A stretch of DNA of 59,296 nt, taken from a virus. The DNA lies in the IMG/VR virus record IMGVR_UViG_3300017745_000006, positions 1-59,296 of that record; one strand, 5' to 3'. The notes beneath the pieces were generated by a model. It made no database searches. It was not told where the DNA came from and saw only the letters and a list, made by a program, of their open reading frames with translations. Positions 44,628 to 53,929 of this stretch are shown here, in pieces; within the stretch, counting starts at the first letter, position 1, and the number at the start of each line of letters is the position of its first letter. Position numbers and translations under genes: made by a program.

Positions 44628-45176
44628 ATGAGTCAAGCATCTATTCAAATTCTGACCTCTAACATAACTGGAGAGGAGCCTTTCATCGGGGACCTGGATG
44701 AAGGGGAACTTTTTGCCAATAACGCAGACGGCAGAGTCTGGATGGGAGATTCTATTGGATCTCCTATAGAAATAGGCGGAGCTGTTAAAAACAGTCCTAT
44801 GGGCTCATTACGCCTGGCTAATTATTTGTCAGTTGACGTAAGTAACGCCGAAAATCTGCCTATTTCAAATACTAATCCTTTACTCATACCTCAAGGATTT
44901 TATAGAGAAGCGAGAGTTTTAATTACTTTCCCGCAAGATCCCGTGTCAAGTGTAGTCTATTTTGATTACCCCGTAGACTGGGGCACCCGAGACTCCTGGA
45001 TTTTAAGATCGACAGGAGTTACCTGGGGAGAAGGCCTAGTAGCATTCGACGAAGATGCAAATAATCCTATTGATGCTTATAGAGCAAAAGATAGACAAAT
45101 GATGGTGGAGCTTAGCTCCTTTGGCCCTAATGATTCCTGGATGGGCAGATTACTCTGGATCAATAATATTTCATAA
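44628..45176 (+). CDS. Fibre-associated structural protein
   Basis: 182 aa. The N-terminus SNITGEEPFIGDLDEGELFANNADGRVWMGDSIGSPIEIGG is a common phage tail-fibre N-terminal phrase (DGRVWxGDxxGxPIEIGG). The C-terminal ~120 residues form a beta domain (REARVLITFPQDPVSSVVYFDYPVDWG, DRQMMVELSSFGPNDSWMGRLLWINN). The gene is 11 bases ahead of the 1,671 aa fibre, so it is probably a virion adaptor or short fibre part in the same appendage. Confidence 0.72.
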   Translation: MSQASIQILTSNITGEEPFIGDLDEGELFANNADGRVWMGDSIGSPIEIGGAVKNSPMGSLRLANYLSVDVSNAENLPISNTNPLLIPQGFYREARVLITFPQDPVSSVVYFDYPVDWGTRDSWILRSTGVTWGEGLVAFDEDANNPIDAYRAKDRQMMVELSSFGPNDSWMGRLLWINNIS

Positions 45177-45187
45177 TTTGAACTCCA

Positions 45188-48100
45188 ATGCTTGACAAGA
45201 TTACGTTCGTTAACGGAACAATCGTTACCAAGGAGTATCTCAATGAGGTACAAAACGGTACAGACTTCTCTGGCGCACCTGCCAGAGATAATTTCTATGC
45301 AGCAACAGACGCAGAAAAAGCTTCTTGGGGCATAGCTCAGAGAGACAAACTTAAAGACTACGAGATTGCTAATCCGCGCGAAGAAGGAGAAACAGCAATT
45401 GGTAGGCTAGCTCATGATGGAATTATCTTAGGGCATGGTGTAACTGACTTTACTGGCTGGTCAATTGCGGACGCAACTTTCACCGCTCCAGAGACTGTTC
45501 CTGTAAACATCGGCGACGATCAAACCATCACAGTTGACCTAAGTGGAACTCCTGAAAGTTATGCAGTTGTTGTAGAAGCCGGAAAGATTGTCCTTTCGAC
45601 AGGCGCTATCCTTAAGTGGTTTAGACAGTTTGTAGGGTTGGTTAACACAAGTGGAGATAACTATCTCTATGTTTTAGAAGAAAGCGCAGACCCTGCTGAG
45701 CCTAAAATTGCAATTAGTAACGCGTTCCCTTCTGCGTCTTCAGTACCTCATATTCCTCTTGCAAAAGTTAGTGTTTCTAACGGTCAGATAAACGTAGATG
45801 GAGTAGTAGACTACCGCCCCAGTCTATATATAGGTGCACTTAACAACTACTCAACGGGTGTATTAAAAAATACTCCAATCCTTAGTGCATCCGAAACTAT
45901 CAATTCTTGGGATAGAGCAATTCTTGATACCAGAAACGGATCAGTAATTGTCACTCTCCCTGCATCTCCTACAGATAGCGATAGAGTTGCTATTGTTGAC
46001 TTAGAAGGTTCGTTTGATCGTTATCCTGTAGTCCTAAGACCTTCTGACGGCACAAAAATTAACAACTCTGTTGATGACTGGATCATTAACATCCGCGACT
46101 CTAACATCGAGCTGTTCTACAACGAATCAACCGCAGAGTGGAGATTTGAAGAAACCCCCGGATCTGAATGTAACCCTAGACTGGGTACCTTCATTAGTTG
46201 TGGCGGTAGAGAATTTCTCGGAGTTAGAGAGGCAGGTGAATGCCCTGATGGCCAGGCTGTTCCTGGCGAGTATCCAAACCCTTCAGAAGGAGTATATCGT
46301 TTTGAAGCAGCTACTACAAAGTGCTATAAAGAAGTTAACACAACTGTCGCAATTTATTCAGACGGTGAAGGAGGCCTAATCAAGGTATTTGGTGCAGACA
46401 AATGTAAAAAAGTCGGTGCGGGCGGAACGTCTGCTGGGTCTGAAATTGCAAAAAATATAATTTACGTTGACCCTGCCGTGGGCGACGATAGAGTAATTAA
46501 TAGTGGAACAGACTCAAATAGACCTTTTAGAACTCTTGAAAGAGCAATTTTAGAGGCCGCGAGAGGAAGCAGAAGAACCGAGGGCCTTGATGCTTACGAC
46601 ACCACTGTTATTGAACTAGCACCCGGCGATCACTACATTGATAACTTTCCTGGATTAAATGCAGTTGGCGCAATTTCTTCAGGAGATTCGTACATTAAGC
46701 AGGTAACAACTGGCGCTACTTGCTTAAAAGACTGGACAAAAGAATCTCCTTATATCTCTATAACGACAAACAATAACGCTGCAACTCAGCCTCCCGTTGC
46801 TTTTTCTTTAGGAAGATCTCTATATACGGCCTCTGGAGCTGTTGGCACTATATACAAAATAGAGAAAGAAAGCATTAACTCTGTTGAGTGGAAAATCTAT
46901 CTACAATACGTAAATGGATCTTTCTCTCTAGGCGACGAAATCTTTATTAATAGACTTTCTGATGTCAACCCCTCGTCAGGTGGACTAATCGTCCCTAGAG
47001 GTATTTCTATCAATGGCGTTGACTTAAGAAAAGTTCGTGTCCGTCCGATGTACGTTCCGGCTTTAACACCAGGGCAAAATACCGCACAAGATAAAAGAAC
47101 TTATATATTCAAAGTAACGGGTGGTACTTATATATCCCTGCTTACTTTTACAGACAATCAGCAAATACCCAGGACTCACAACACAGTCACTTGCGTCGGA
47201 TACGCTTCTGAAGAAGAAATTAAAGGATCTCCTGCTGAAACTTCTTTCTACACTAAGATCTTTTCATTATTTTCTGGCATTGATGGCTGGGGATCTCAAG
47301 ATGGCATAAGCGAGGTAGGCGCGGAAACTACAATCGTTGCCCCTCTTGCAGCAAGTAAAGAAGATAGGTCTCAAGATACTGAGCAAAACGTAACAGGGGT
47401 CAAAACTCCTGATATTAATGCCACAGTCCCAGAGTATCCCGGTGGCATTGCTCTTTCTACAATAGACGGAGGAGCGGCAAGTACCTACAAACTTCCAGAC
47501 GTTAACTCTACAAGATCGTCTTCCCCGTACGTATTTAATTGCTCTGTTAGATCCATATTTGGTCTTAACGGAATGTGGGTAGATGGCTCTAGAGTCTCCG
47601 GCTTTAAGTCGATGGTGGCGGCAAACTATACGCAGGTTTCGCTACAAACCGACCCTAATTGCTTTGAAACTCCTACGGTAGAATACTATAACGACCCTCC
47701 TACTAACAAGCAAACTGGCTCAGGTAAGAGATACAGAGGAAGCACTGCTGATCCTTTCAAGTACCGCCACTGGGGCTTTAGATCAAGCAGCGACGCTCAA
47801 GTTCAGTTAGTTTCTTGCTTTGTTATCGGTAACGCAGATCATTTCATTTCAGAGTCCGGTTCTGACTTATCTATTACGAACTCTTGTTCTGACTTTGGAG
47901 ATATCTCGCTAAGAGCGCTGGGATACAAACCAGAAGCCTTCTCTCAAGATAAGGGCGTCCCCTCCGGTACATACGGCGGAACTAGAATTACTCAGATAAT
48001 CCCGCCTCTGCCTCTTTCTTACTCTCCTCTTGCTGACGGAAGTAAAGCAACATTAACAGATACATCTATTAACACGGGATTAGTCTTAGACTATCAAAAA

Positions 48101-50203
48101 ACTCTAGATTATGTCGTCGCAGCAAAAACTAGTAGTAATAACGCACCAAGTGTAATTAGAATCTATGTAAAAAATTCTAATAACGCTTCACCATTTACAT
48201 TAAAGAACGCCCCTAAGGCAAACGACGTTGCTTTTGGTCAGTTCTCTTACACAAAAAAGACAGAGAACGGGGAGTATATTTTAGCAGGTGGCAAGAAAAG
48301 AACAAACAGGCAGAGAATCTATATATCTGGTTTCGACGAAACAGGTACTTCTATTCAGTACACCGGAAACATCCAAGTTGTCGAGGAAGGCAACTCTGGG
48401 TACCAAGAACTAGATGACAGATCTAAAATCTTTATCTGGGACACCTCAAAGTCCGCGTGGTACATCTCGGTTAAGACCTCAGGGATTACAGAAGAGACAT
48501 ATAATAAAAACGCAGAAAATAAAGGAGATCTTGATGGCGACGGCTTCTTGCTTAAGAGATTCAACCACGCGTTTAGATTTAAATTAAATCCTGATAGTGG
48601 TAGTAATGCCACTTATGCGAACGTAGACTTTATATTTGATAAAGCGCCGGTCAAGCTCATAAGAGGAGTTGATGGCAGAACAGACCGCCAAAGGGTTTAC
48701 AAAGTCTTATTAGAAGGATTTAATAGAGACTTCGGCTTAAGAAAGCCTCAGAGTTACTATATTCTAGAAAAGCAAGTTGGACCTTTCTTGAACAGCGGAA
48801 CAGAGCTAACATCCGATCCTCTCACAGTAACTCAAGTAATTTCTTATAAAGACTTTTATAATGTAGAGGAGTCCGAATCTACTAAAGGAAAATATATTTC
48901 CTACCTAACTCAGTCTTCTGTTGCCAGAGACGTGTTTACCGGAGACTTTGTCCCCACACGAGACGCTGACGAGCCAGAAGCTACCGAAGATCCTGCAAAC
49001 TCAATCACTCGTACGGCTCTGGTCAAGATGAACAATCGCCCTGGAGTAACTTATGCTATTGACTCAATTGGTCCAGGCGTAAATCCGATTAACATCTTGG
49101 TTGATAGCAATTCAACCGTACCCGGTTTCCTAGTTGGTTTGCATAGACCTTCTGTTATTAGATCTTCTGGCCACACTTGGGAGTGGACAGGATACCTTAA
49201 TTACGACACTGCTTTCCCTAAATTCCAAGGCGATCCGCTAGAGCAAGACTTTGCTCTTGGTAAGACAATCGTAGAAGAAACCGGTGGTAGGGTTTATGCT
49301 ACAGGTATGAACGAAGAAGGTAATTACTACTTAGGCACAACTGTATTCGACCTTCGCTCCGGTGAGCAATTCTCCATCCCTCTAAAGGCAGAAAATGAAG
49401 TTGGAAATATATCTAACCAAGTACTTGCTAACGTAATTGTTAAGAACACTCTGTTAATGCAAGATGAGTCTTCGCTGGTGTTTGGAAACGGGACCTCAAT
49501 TCTGTTTGGAGCAGACACAGAACTAAAAGGAACAACTGCAGGTGTACTAAACGCAGAAAACGCTGGAAGCCTCTCTGTATATGCAACTGAGTCCACAGCA
49601 GGATTTGTTCAACTTGCGTCTGAAGATACAATTAGAGGAGCCTTTAATGAGGGTAGTATAGGTATCGCAGATAAGGTTGCAGTTACAGCAGCAAACCTTG
49701 CAACAGAACTACAATTTAGAGAGAGTTCAGCATTGCAAGCCGGAACAGGGGTCTCAATTATTACTTCTGCTGAAGGCATAGAAAGGCCCGGTGGCGATCC
49801 AAACGACGATTCTGATAATTTCTTTCCTCAGATCGTTTCTATTGGCCAAGATGTATCAACATCTGCAGATGTTAATTTTGCTTCCGTAAAAGCTACTGGG
49901 GACGTTATTGCTTATTATGTTGCAGGGTCATCTGACGCTAGACTAAAGAACAATGTTATTTCCTTGGATGGATCTCTGAGCAAAGTAGAGTCTTTACGTG
50001 GGGTATCTTTTGAATATAAGCAATATCCTGGAGTACCTAGGATCGGATTTATTGCCCAAGAGGTCAAAGAAGTTATACCAGAGGTTGTAAAAGCTGATAA
50101 AGACACAGACATGCTTTCTGTAGCTTATCAAGATTTAGTACCGGTGTTAGTCGAGGCTATTAAAGAGCTCTCTGACAGAGTTAAAAAACTAGAGCAAGGC
50201 TGA
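45188..50203 (+). CDS. Giant tail fibre/spike with beta-helix and S74 chaperone
   Basis: 1,671 aa. The N-terminus MLDKITFVNGTIVTKEYLNEVQNGTDFSG is a fibre-attachment type phrase. Around residue 422, IIYVDPAVGDDRVINSGTDSNRPFRTLERAILEAARG is the standard opening of a pectate-lyase-like beta-helix. The C-terminal ~90 residues are an S74 chaperone, SSDARLKNN with the cleavage Ser1582, then GFIAQEVKEVIPEVV and a final coiled coil. The family self-cleaves after trimerisation. This is the second S74 fibre in the window and differs in sequence from that at 1-3723. It may carry a depolymerase-like body, but active residues cannot be assigned. Confidence 0.85.
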   Translation: MLDKITFVNGTIVTKEYLNEVQNGTDFSGAPARDNFYAATDAEKASWGIAQRDKLKDYEIANPREEGETAIGRLAHDGIILGHGVTDFTGWSIADATFTAPETVPVNIGDDQTITVDLSGTPESYAVVVEAGKIVLSTGAILKWFRQFVGLVNTSGDNYLYVLEESADPAEPKIAISNAFPSASSVPHIPLAKVSVSNGQINVDGVVDYRPSLYIGALNNYSTGVLKNTPILSASETINSWDRAILDTRNGSVIVTLPASPTDSDRVAIVDLEGSFDRYPVVLRPSDGTKINNSVDDWIINIRDSNIELFYNESTAEWRFEETPGSECNPRLGTFISCGGREFLGVREAGECPDGQAVPGEYPNPSEGVYRFEAATTKCYKEVNTTVAIYSDGEGGLIKVFGADKCKKVGAGGTSAGSEIAKNIIYVDPAVGDDRVINSGTDSNRPFRTLERAILEAARGSRRTEGLDAYDTTVIELAPGDHYIDNFPGLNAVGAISSGDSYIKQVTTGATCLKDWTKESPYISITTNNNAATQPPVAFSLGRSLYTASGAVGTIYKIEKESINSVEWKIYLQYVNGSFSLGDEIFINRLSDVNPSSGGLIVPRGISINGVDLRKVRVRPMYVPALTPGQNTAQDKRTYIFKVTGGTYISLLTFTDNQQIPRTHNTVTCVGYASEEEIKGSPAETSFYTKIFSLFSGIDGWGSQDGISEVGAETTIVAPLAASKEDRSQDTEQNVTGVKTPDINATVPEYPGGIALSTIDGGAASTYKLPDVNSTRSSSPYVFNCSVRSIFGLNGMWVDGSRVSGFKSMVAANYTQVSLQTDPNCFETPTVEYYNDPPTNKQTGSGKRYRGSTADPFKYRHWGFRSSSDAQVQLVSCFVIGNADHFISESGSDLSITNSCSDFGDISLRALGYKPEAFSQDKGVPSGTYGGTRITQIIPPLPLSYSPLADGSKATLTDTSINTGLVLDYQKTLDYVVAAKTSSNNAPSVIRIYVKNSNNASPFTLKNAPKANDVAFGQFSYTKKTENGEYILAGGKKRTNRQRIYISGFDETGTSIQYTGNIQVVEEGNSGYQELDDRSKIFIWDTSKSAWYISVKTSGITEETYNKNAENKGDLDGDGFLLKRFNHAFRFKLNPDSGSNATYANVDFIFDKAPVKLIRGVDGRTDRQRVYKVLLEGFNRDFGLRKPQSYYILEKQVGPFLNSGTELTSDPLTVTQVISYKDFYNVEESESTKGKYISYLTQSSVARDVFTGDFVPTRDADEPEATEDPANSITRTALVKMNNRPGVTYAIDSIGPGVNPINILVDSNSTVPGFLVGLHRPSVIRSSGHTWEWTGYLNYDTAFPKFQGDPLEQDFALGKTIVEETGGRVYATGMNEEGNYYLGTTVFDLRSGEQFSIPLKAENEVGNISNQVLANVIVKNTLLMQDESSLVFGNGTSILFGADTELKGTTAGVLNAENAGSLSVYATESTAGFVQLASEDTIRGAFNEGSIGIADKVAVTAANLATELQFRESSALQAGTGVSIITSAEGIERPGGDPNDDSDNFFPQIVSIGQDVSTSADVNFASVKATGDVIAYYVAGSSDARLKNNVISLDGSLSKVESLRGVSFEYKQYPGVPRIGFIAQEVKEVIPEVVKADKDTDMLSVAYQDLVPVLVEAIKELSDRVKKLEQG

Positions 50204-50217
50204 GGAGGAAATAAACT

Positions 50218-51510
50218 ATGGGCAGCGCCACTATAACCCACGTATTCAACGACATTACCAACGCCAGGATCTCTGGTCCAAGCTCAAGCTCCACAGAAGT
50301 TGGTGTACAAGCATTAAACTTAGGGGCCACTGGAGGCGGAAATGGTCGTAGTGAAAAACATTATAGGCTTACTTTTAATATCCCCAACGTACCTATAACC
50401 GCTGCCAACGTCAACAAAGTTTCATTTAGCACAGGAGGCGCGACAGCATCTAACCCCCCGTCTGGAGTGGCTCCTGAGGGCAGCACGACCAGCGGACTTT
50501 CTTTCAGTAGCTACCACGAATTAGACGGTGACAATAAGGTACGCGTTTGGTTTTCTAACGGTGGTAGTAATAGCTTTGTAAGGTCTATAACTGTGAACTA
50601 CCCTAGCAATTCTGGTGATACACCTGGTGAACTCGATTGTGTTAATGGGCCTTGGATTCCTGCGCTCCCTCCCGCCGGATGCCCTTCTCTCCCTTCCTCT
50701 GGGTCTGGTGGGTCTGGTGCGTTGTTATTAACTCGGAATGGATCTAATGGCGTTACAGTAAACTTAGAAAATTATCCAAACAAACTTGTTACCCTGGAGC
50801 TTGTGGGCGATTTTGGTGGGTCATCTTGGTCGAACTCTTGTGAAGTTGTCGCCCCTAACTCTTCTGATATACTTGTTGGTGGCTCACCCGTTGGTGGTAG
50901 TCCTTACTCAAAGGCAAATCTTACACAAACTAGCAGTTTTAACGCAAAAATATATAATATAGATGGGGGAAGTAGTTTTACAGTAGAGAGCAGCTCAACA
51001 GACGGAATTCGGCCTGAAAGACTAATAAGTGAAGAAGTTTGCACCACATCTGCTCCAGACGCCGACGGTAACACAGTCACTTCATGCGTTTGCGTAGAGC
51101 GCACTGAATACTATTCCCCCTGGCTTCCTTGCACTAAGGGGGTACAAATTGGTACGTCTAGTGGCAGCACAGTGACTTGGGGATACACTGACGGCAACGG
51201 AGGGTCGACTCCAGCCCAGTCGTTTACACTTAGAGTCTTAAGTACTAAGGACGTTTTGCCATTTACAGGCCCAGTAGGTATGGAAGACGTACAAAACTAT
51301 TGTTGGGTTACTCCATCAGACGACGCTTACCTAGACTTGGCGTTAGATGATAACGGCGAACCAGGCCATTCTGCCGGCGATTACTACAGGCACCCTAACA
51401 AAGAAAGATTTAGGAGCCCGTCAGAACAAGCCTCCAGAACAAACATTAACGCAGGTGGTATAATATACCAGGAGTTTAGAGGAGTGGCAGGAGCCGAACC
51501 ACCTTCTTAG
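50218..51510 (+). CDS. Virion protein, glycine/serine rich
   Basis: 430 aa, with a strong GAGGAGG ribosome site 8 bases before the ATG. The N-terminal ~130 residues form a beta domain (SEKHYRLTFNIPNVPITAANVNKVSFSTGG). A Pro/Ser/Gly linker follows (PSSGSGGSGALL), then two beta domains with several Cys (SCVCVERTEYYSPWLPCTKG). The end is hydrophilic. It follows the 1,671 aa fibre by 14 bases and is probably part of the same appendage. No family recognised. Confidence 0.7.
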   Translation: MGSATITHVFNDITNARISGPSSSSTEVGVQALNLGATGGGNGRSEKHYRLTFNIPNVPITAANVNKVSFSTGGATASNPPSGVAPEGSTTSGLSFSSYHELDGDNKVRVWFSNGGSNSFVRSITVNYPSNSGDTPGELDCVNGPWIPALPPAGCPSLPSSGSGGSGALLLTRNGSNGVTVNLENYPNKLVTLELVGDFGGSSWSNSCEVVAPNSSDILVGGSPVGGSPYSKANLTQTSSFNAKIYNIDGGSSFTVESSSTDGIRPERLISEEVCTTSAPDADGNTVTSCVCVERTEYYSPWLPCTKGVQIGTSSGSTVTWGYTDGNGGSTPAQSFTLRVLSTKDVLPFTGPVGMEDVQNYCWVTPSDDAYLDLALDDNGEPGHSAGDYYRHPNKERFRSPSEQASRTNINAGGIIYQEFRGVAGAEPPS

Positions 51511-51524
51511 TAGTTAAATAGAAA

Positions 51525-51827
51525 ATGAAATTAACTTTAAAATCATCTAGTGGCAAGAAAGCAAGAGCTCCTAGATGGTGGCAAAACGCAGTATCTAAAT
51601 TACCTAAGGTTTCTTTGCCCTTCATTGGGCCTAAAGTTTGGAATAAAAAACTCGCTTATAAGTGGGTAAACTCAGTGCCAGATAAATGCCCGTTCGAGAG
51701 ACAGCTTTGGCTAGGAGAAACCCTTTTGCTTTATATACCGCCTTTATGCCCGTTTAATCCTGTGTCAGAGCAGCTCTATAGAATAAAGCTAGAAGCTAAG
51801 ACTTACCTCTACAACCTAGAGAAGTAG
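51525..51827 (+). CDS. Mo-dependent nitrogenase C-terminal-like small protein
   Basis: 100 aa. Residues ~50-98 (VPDKCPFERQLWLGETLLLYIPPLCPFNPVSEQLYRIKLEAKTYL) fit the Mo-nitro_C family, with the signature CPFE and IPPLCxxNPxxEQ. The family is known from cyanobacteria and cyanophages, often outside any nitrogenase setting. Its function is unknown despite the name, and nothing here suggests nitrogen fixation. The N-terminal 30 residues are basic (KLTLKSSSGKKARAPRWWQN). It lies 14 bases after the fibre cluster and just upstream of a strong promoter. Confidence 0.75.
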   Translation: MKLTLKSSSGKKARAPRWWQNAVSKLPKVSLPFIGPKVWNKKLAYKWVNSVPDKCPFERQLWLGETLLLYIPPLCPFNPVSEQLYRIKLEAKTYLYNLEK

Positions 51828-51846
51828 GTTAAAGAGAGATGTGGGG

Positions 51847-51875
51847 TTGACATGACGTCTTTCCCATGATATAAT
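51847..51875 (+). promoter_or_regulatory. Perfect sigma-70 promoter with extended -10
   Basis: TTGACA at 51847-51852, 17-base spacer, TATAAT at 51870-51875, preceded by TGA, so both hexamers and the extended -10 match consensus. It lies 58 bases before the ATG at 51934. It should be very strong with host RNA polymerase. Confidence 0.9.
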
Positions 51876-51933
51876 AATTAAGTGAGCTAAGAGAGATCTT
51901 ACTCCAAAGGACCTATTACTAAAAGGATAAAAC

Positions 51934-52860
51934 ATGTCTTTTCAAATCAACACGATTGATATTTCTACTAACGCGCCTTCTCTAGCACCGCTTGCAGGCC
52001 GTGAGTATACCAGTGAGTACACTTCTCTACCTAACGCCAACCTTCCAAAGGTGATGCGTAAAGACCTCGATACTGTCTTCCAGTACCTAACCAAAGAAGA
52101 GCTTCCTCTCGATGAGAATACCTTCTTGATTAAGTCTCGTGATAGCATCTACTTCCGTCTCTTTGGCCCAGTCCTTAAAGTCGGCACTGAGGGCGTAGAA
52201 GATACTAAGGACGGAGAGCTCTACATCCAGTGGGGTCCCCGATACATCCCCGTTAGCCTTGGCAAAGATGGCTTTAAAACCACCGATGGCCGAGAGATTG
52301 AAGCCGAGTTTGGGTCGTATAACTTCTCAGGCCGCGGCGAAGACGCAGCGCTCTTCATGGCAGTAGACGTAGAAGGTGGTCAAACTGTCCTTCCAGTTGC
52401 TGTTCGTTTCACAGACTGGGAAAACCCTCTTGAGCCTAAAGCAATGAACGCTTTGGCTAAGAAGAAGCCTGCTGATATTGTCGGCTTGCTTCAGAAGATC
52501 ACCGCTAAGGGTAGTGGAAACGGAACTCGAATCGAGCCAACCGATGAAATCGACTTCCGTGAACTTGAGATCAATACACCTTATGAGGTAATTGGATATT
52601 ACCCATGTAAGACTTCTTATGGCTTAACCTATCGCATCTTGATCAATAACTGCCCTGAAGAGGGTAAGATTGCAGGAGCCTGGGCTCATAGCTCTATCCG
52701 TCCTCTCCTTGCTACTAAGCCTGAAATCAATCAGGAAAAAGCTGCTACGCTAACCCTTCGTAGCAAAGAAGAAATGGACAATGGACGCATTCGCATCCGC
52801 TCCACTCTTCTCTTGGCTCAGCAAGAAACGTCTGAAGAAGATCTTAACTTAGATTTCTGA
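51934..52860 (+). CDS. Abundant early protein, possible ssDNA-binding protein
   Basis: 308 aa. It is not recognised as T4 gp32. It has beta-rich blocks (DSIYFRLFGPVLKV, ELYIQWGPRYIPVSLG, TLTLRSKEEMDNGRIRIRSTLLL) and ends in an acidic tail with hydrophobic tip (QETSEEDLNLDF). The tail resembles that of single-stranded DNA-binding proteins, where it recruits replication partners. The gene has a perfect host promoter, a good terminator and codon use visibly richer in C-ending codons than its neighbours, all signs of high early expression. It stands at the start of the nucleotide/replication block. The SSB proposal is inference; other DNA-binding or host-takeover roles fit as well. Confidence 0.7.
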   Translation: MSFQINTIDISTNAPSLAPLAGREYTSEYTSLPNANLPKVMRKDLDTVFQYLTKEELPLDENTFLIKSRDSIYFRLFGPVLKVGTEGVEDTKDGELYIQWGPRYIPVSLGKDGFKTTDGREIEAEFGSYNFSGRGEDAALFMAVDVEGGQTVLPVAVRFTDWENPLEPKAMNALAKKKPADIVGLLQKITAKGSGNGTRIEPTDEIDFRELEINTPYEVIGYYPCKTSYGLTYRILINNCPEEGKIAGAWAHSSIRPLLATKPEINQEKAATLTLRSKEEMDNGRIRIRSTLLLAQQETSEEDLNLDF

Positions 52861-52890
52861 TATAGATATAAAAACTTAATAGTTCTATCT

Positions 52891-52920
52891 CCCTGTGACT
52901 ACAATCACGGGGATTTTTTT
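52891..52920 (+). terminator. Rho-independent terminator
   Basis: CCCTGTGA (52891-52898), loop of six, TCACGGGG (52905-52912), then A and TTTTTTT. It ends the gene at 51934-52860. The next late-type box starts at 52921. Confidence 0.9.
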
Positions 52921-52928
52921 GTTTAAAG
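52921..52928 (+). promoter_or_regulatory. Late-promoter-like box GTTTAAAG
   Basis: GTTTAAAG at 52921-52928, directly after the terminator T-run and 25 bases before the ATG at 52953. No TAGA follows. Confidence 0.5.
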
Positions 52929-52952
52929 GAAAGTTACCGCACAAAATAAAAC

Positions 52953-53135
52953 ATGGAAGAAAAAGAGCTAATAGTCCCTGAGGGCTGGAGTGCTTACTCT
53001 GAAGAAAATGCCGGGATGGTAGACCCAGGACCACAAACAGGTGAGGATGAGTATCATTCTCAGTATGTAGATCCTGACGGCAAATACGGAGCAGCCAAGT
53101 CCGACAAGCCCGATGTCAGTTCTTATGGTGGCTAA
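52953..53135 (+). CDS. Small acidic Gly-rich protein
   Basis: 60 aa (MEEKELIVPEGWSAYSEENAG... ending DVSSYGG). It is polar, probably disordered, and contains three Asp-Pro/Pro-Gly turns. VPEGWS is also found at the N-terminus of the HNH protein at 55160 (VPEGWSDF), perhaps a shared short motif or chance. It is a single gene between a terminator/late-type box and the promoter of the phosphoesterase. Function unknown. Confidence 0.65.
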   Translation: MEEKELIVPEGWSAYSEENAGMVDPGPQTGEDEYHSQYVDPDGKYGAAKSDKPDVSSYGG

Positions 53136-53141
53136 TAGCTG

Positions 53142-53170
53142 TGTACACTTTGTCTAGGCCATGATAGAAT
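53142..53170 (+). promoter_or_regulatory. Promoter TGTACA-N17-TAGAAT, extended -10
   Basis: TGTACA at 53142-53147, spacer 17, TAGAAT at 53165-53170 preceded by TGA. It lies 22 bases before the ATG at 53192. Confidence 0.65.
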
Positions 53171-53191
53171 AGCTTTATCTACAGGCCACTG

Positions 53192-53929
53192 ATGCCGGAA
53201 AACATCCTTTTAATCTCAGACATCCATTCACGAGATGATGCTCTCCCCCGGCTCATAGACAACCTCTCTGCCCAACTCAACAACAAAGCCCACCTTGTTT
53301 TTCTAGGGGACTTAAATGATTGCAGAGATAAATCCTATCAAGACAAGTGCAGCTTTCAGAAGATCTACACCTTAGTTCGTCAGTTATGCGACGAAGGCTA
53401 CGCCACCCTAGTCCATTCAAATCATTCACAAAATCTTTGTGACCACTATATTGGCCGAAGAAAAGTAAGAAAGAACATAATGGGGTTCAAGCACACCTTA
53501 GCAGAGCTAGACAAACTAGAAGATACATACAGAGAAGATATGATAGAGTGGCTGGATACCAGACCTCTCGGAGTAAGTTATACCCTAAATAACGGAAAGC
53601 ATTACCATATTGCCCACGCGTACCATGACCGAAATTTAGATTACACTAACTCTTCTTTATTATCTCTTGACGAAGTTAATCGTACCCTAAGAGGGATTAA
53701 AACTAGCTGGCTTTACCAAGGTAAAAAATATAGCAAACACATCGGCTTCTGGCGTAATCCCAAGAAACGAGGAGCAGTTGATAACCATGTTTTATGTGCA
53801 GGACATTGGGAACAAGTGATTGTTACTGATAATTGTGTAGTTAATGACCCTGGTGGCCATGAAACTAACGGAAGGATCGGAGTCTACAACGCTTTACAAA
53901 ATGATATTACTATTTACGAAAACAAATGA
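53192..53929 (+). CDS. Calcineurin-like metallophosphoesterase
   Basis: 245 aa. Metal motifs in order: DIH (LLISDIHSRDD, residues ~9-11), GDLND (GDxxD, ~39-43), SNH where most have GNH (VHSNHSQ, ~75), AHAYH and CAGHWEQ (GHW, near the C-terminus). These place it in the metallophosphoesterase family that includes the lambda Ser/Thr phosphatase. It would hydrolyse phosphoesters using two metals in the cytoplasm; the substrate is open (protein, nucleotide or nucleic acid). The replaced Gly in the third motif is a small oddity. It overlaps nrdB by 4 bases (ATGA). Confidence 0.85.
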   Translation: MPENILLISDIHSRDDALPRLIDNLSAQLNNKAHLVFLGDLNDCRDKSYQDKCSFQKIYTLVRQLCDEGYATLVHSNHSQNLCDHYIGRRKVRKNIMGFKHTLAELDKLEDTYREDMIEWLDTRPLGVSYTLNNGKHYHIAHAYHDRNLDYTNSSLLSLDEVNRTLRGIKTSWLYQGKKYSKHIGFWRNPKKRGAVDNHVLCAGHWEQVIVTDNCVVNDPGGHETNGRIGVYNALQNDITIYENK

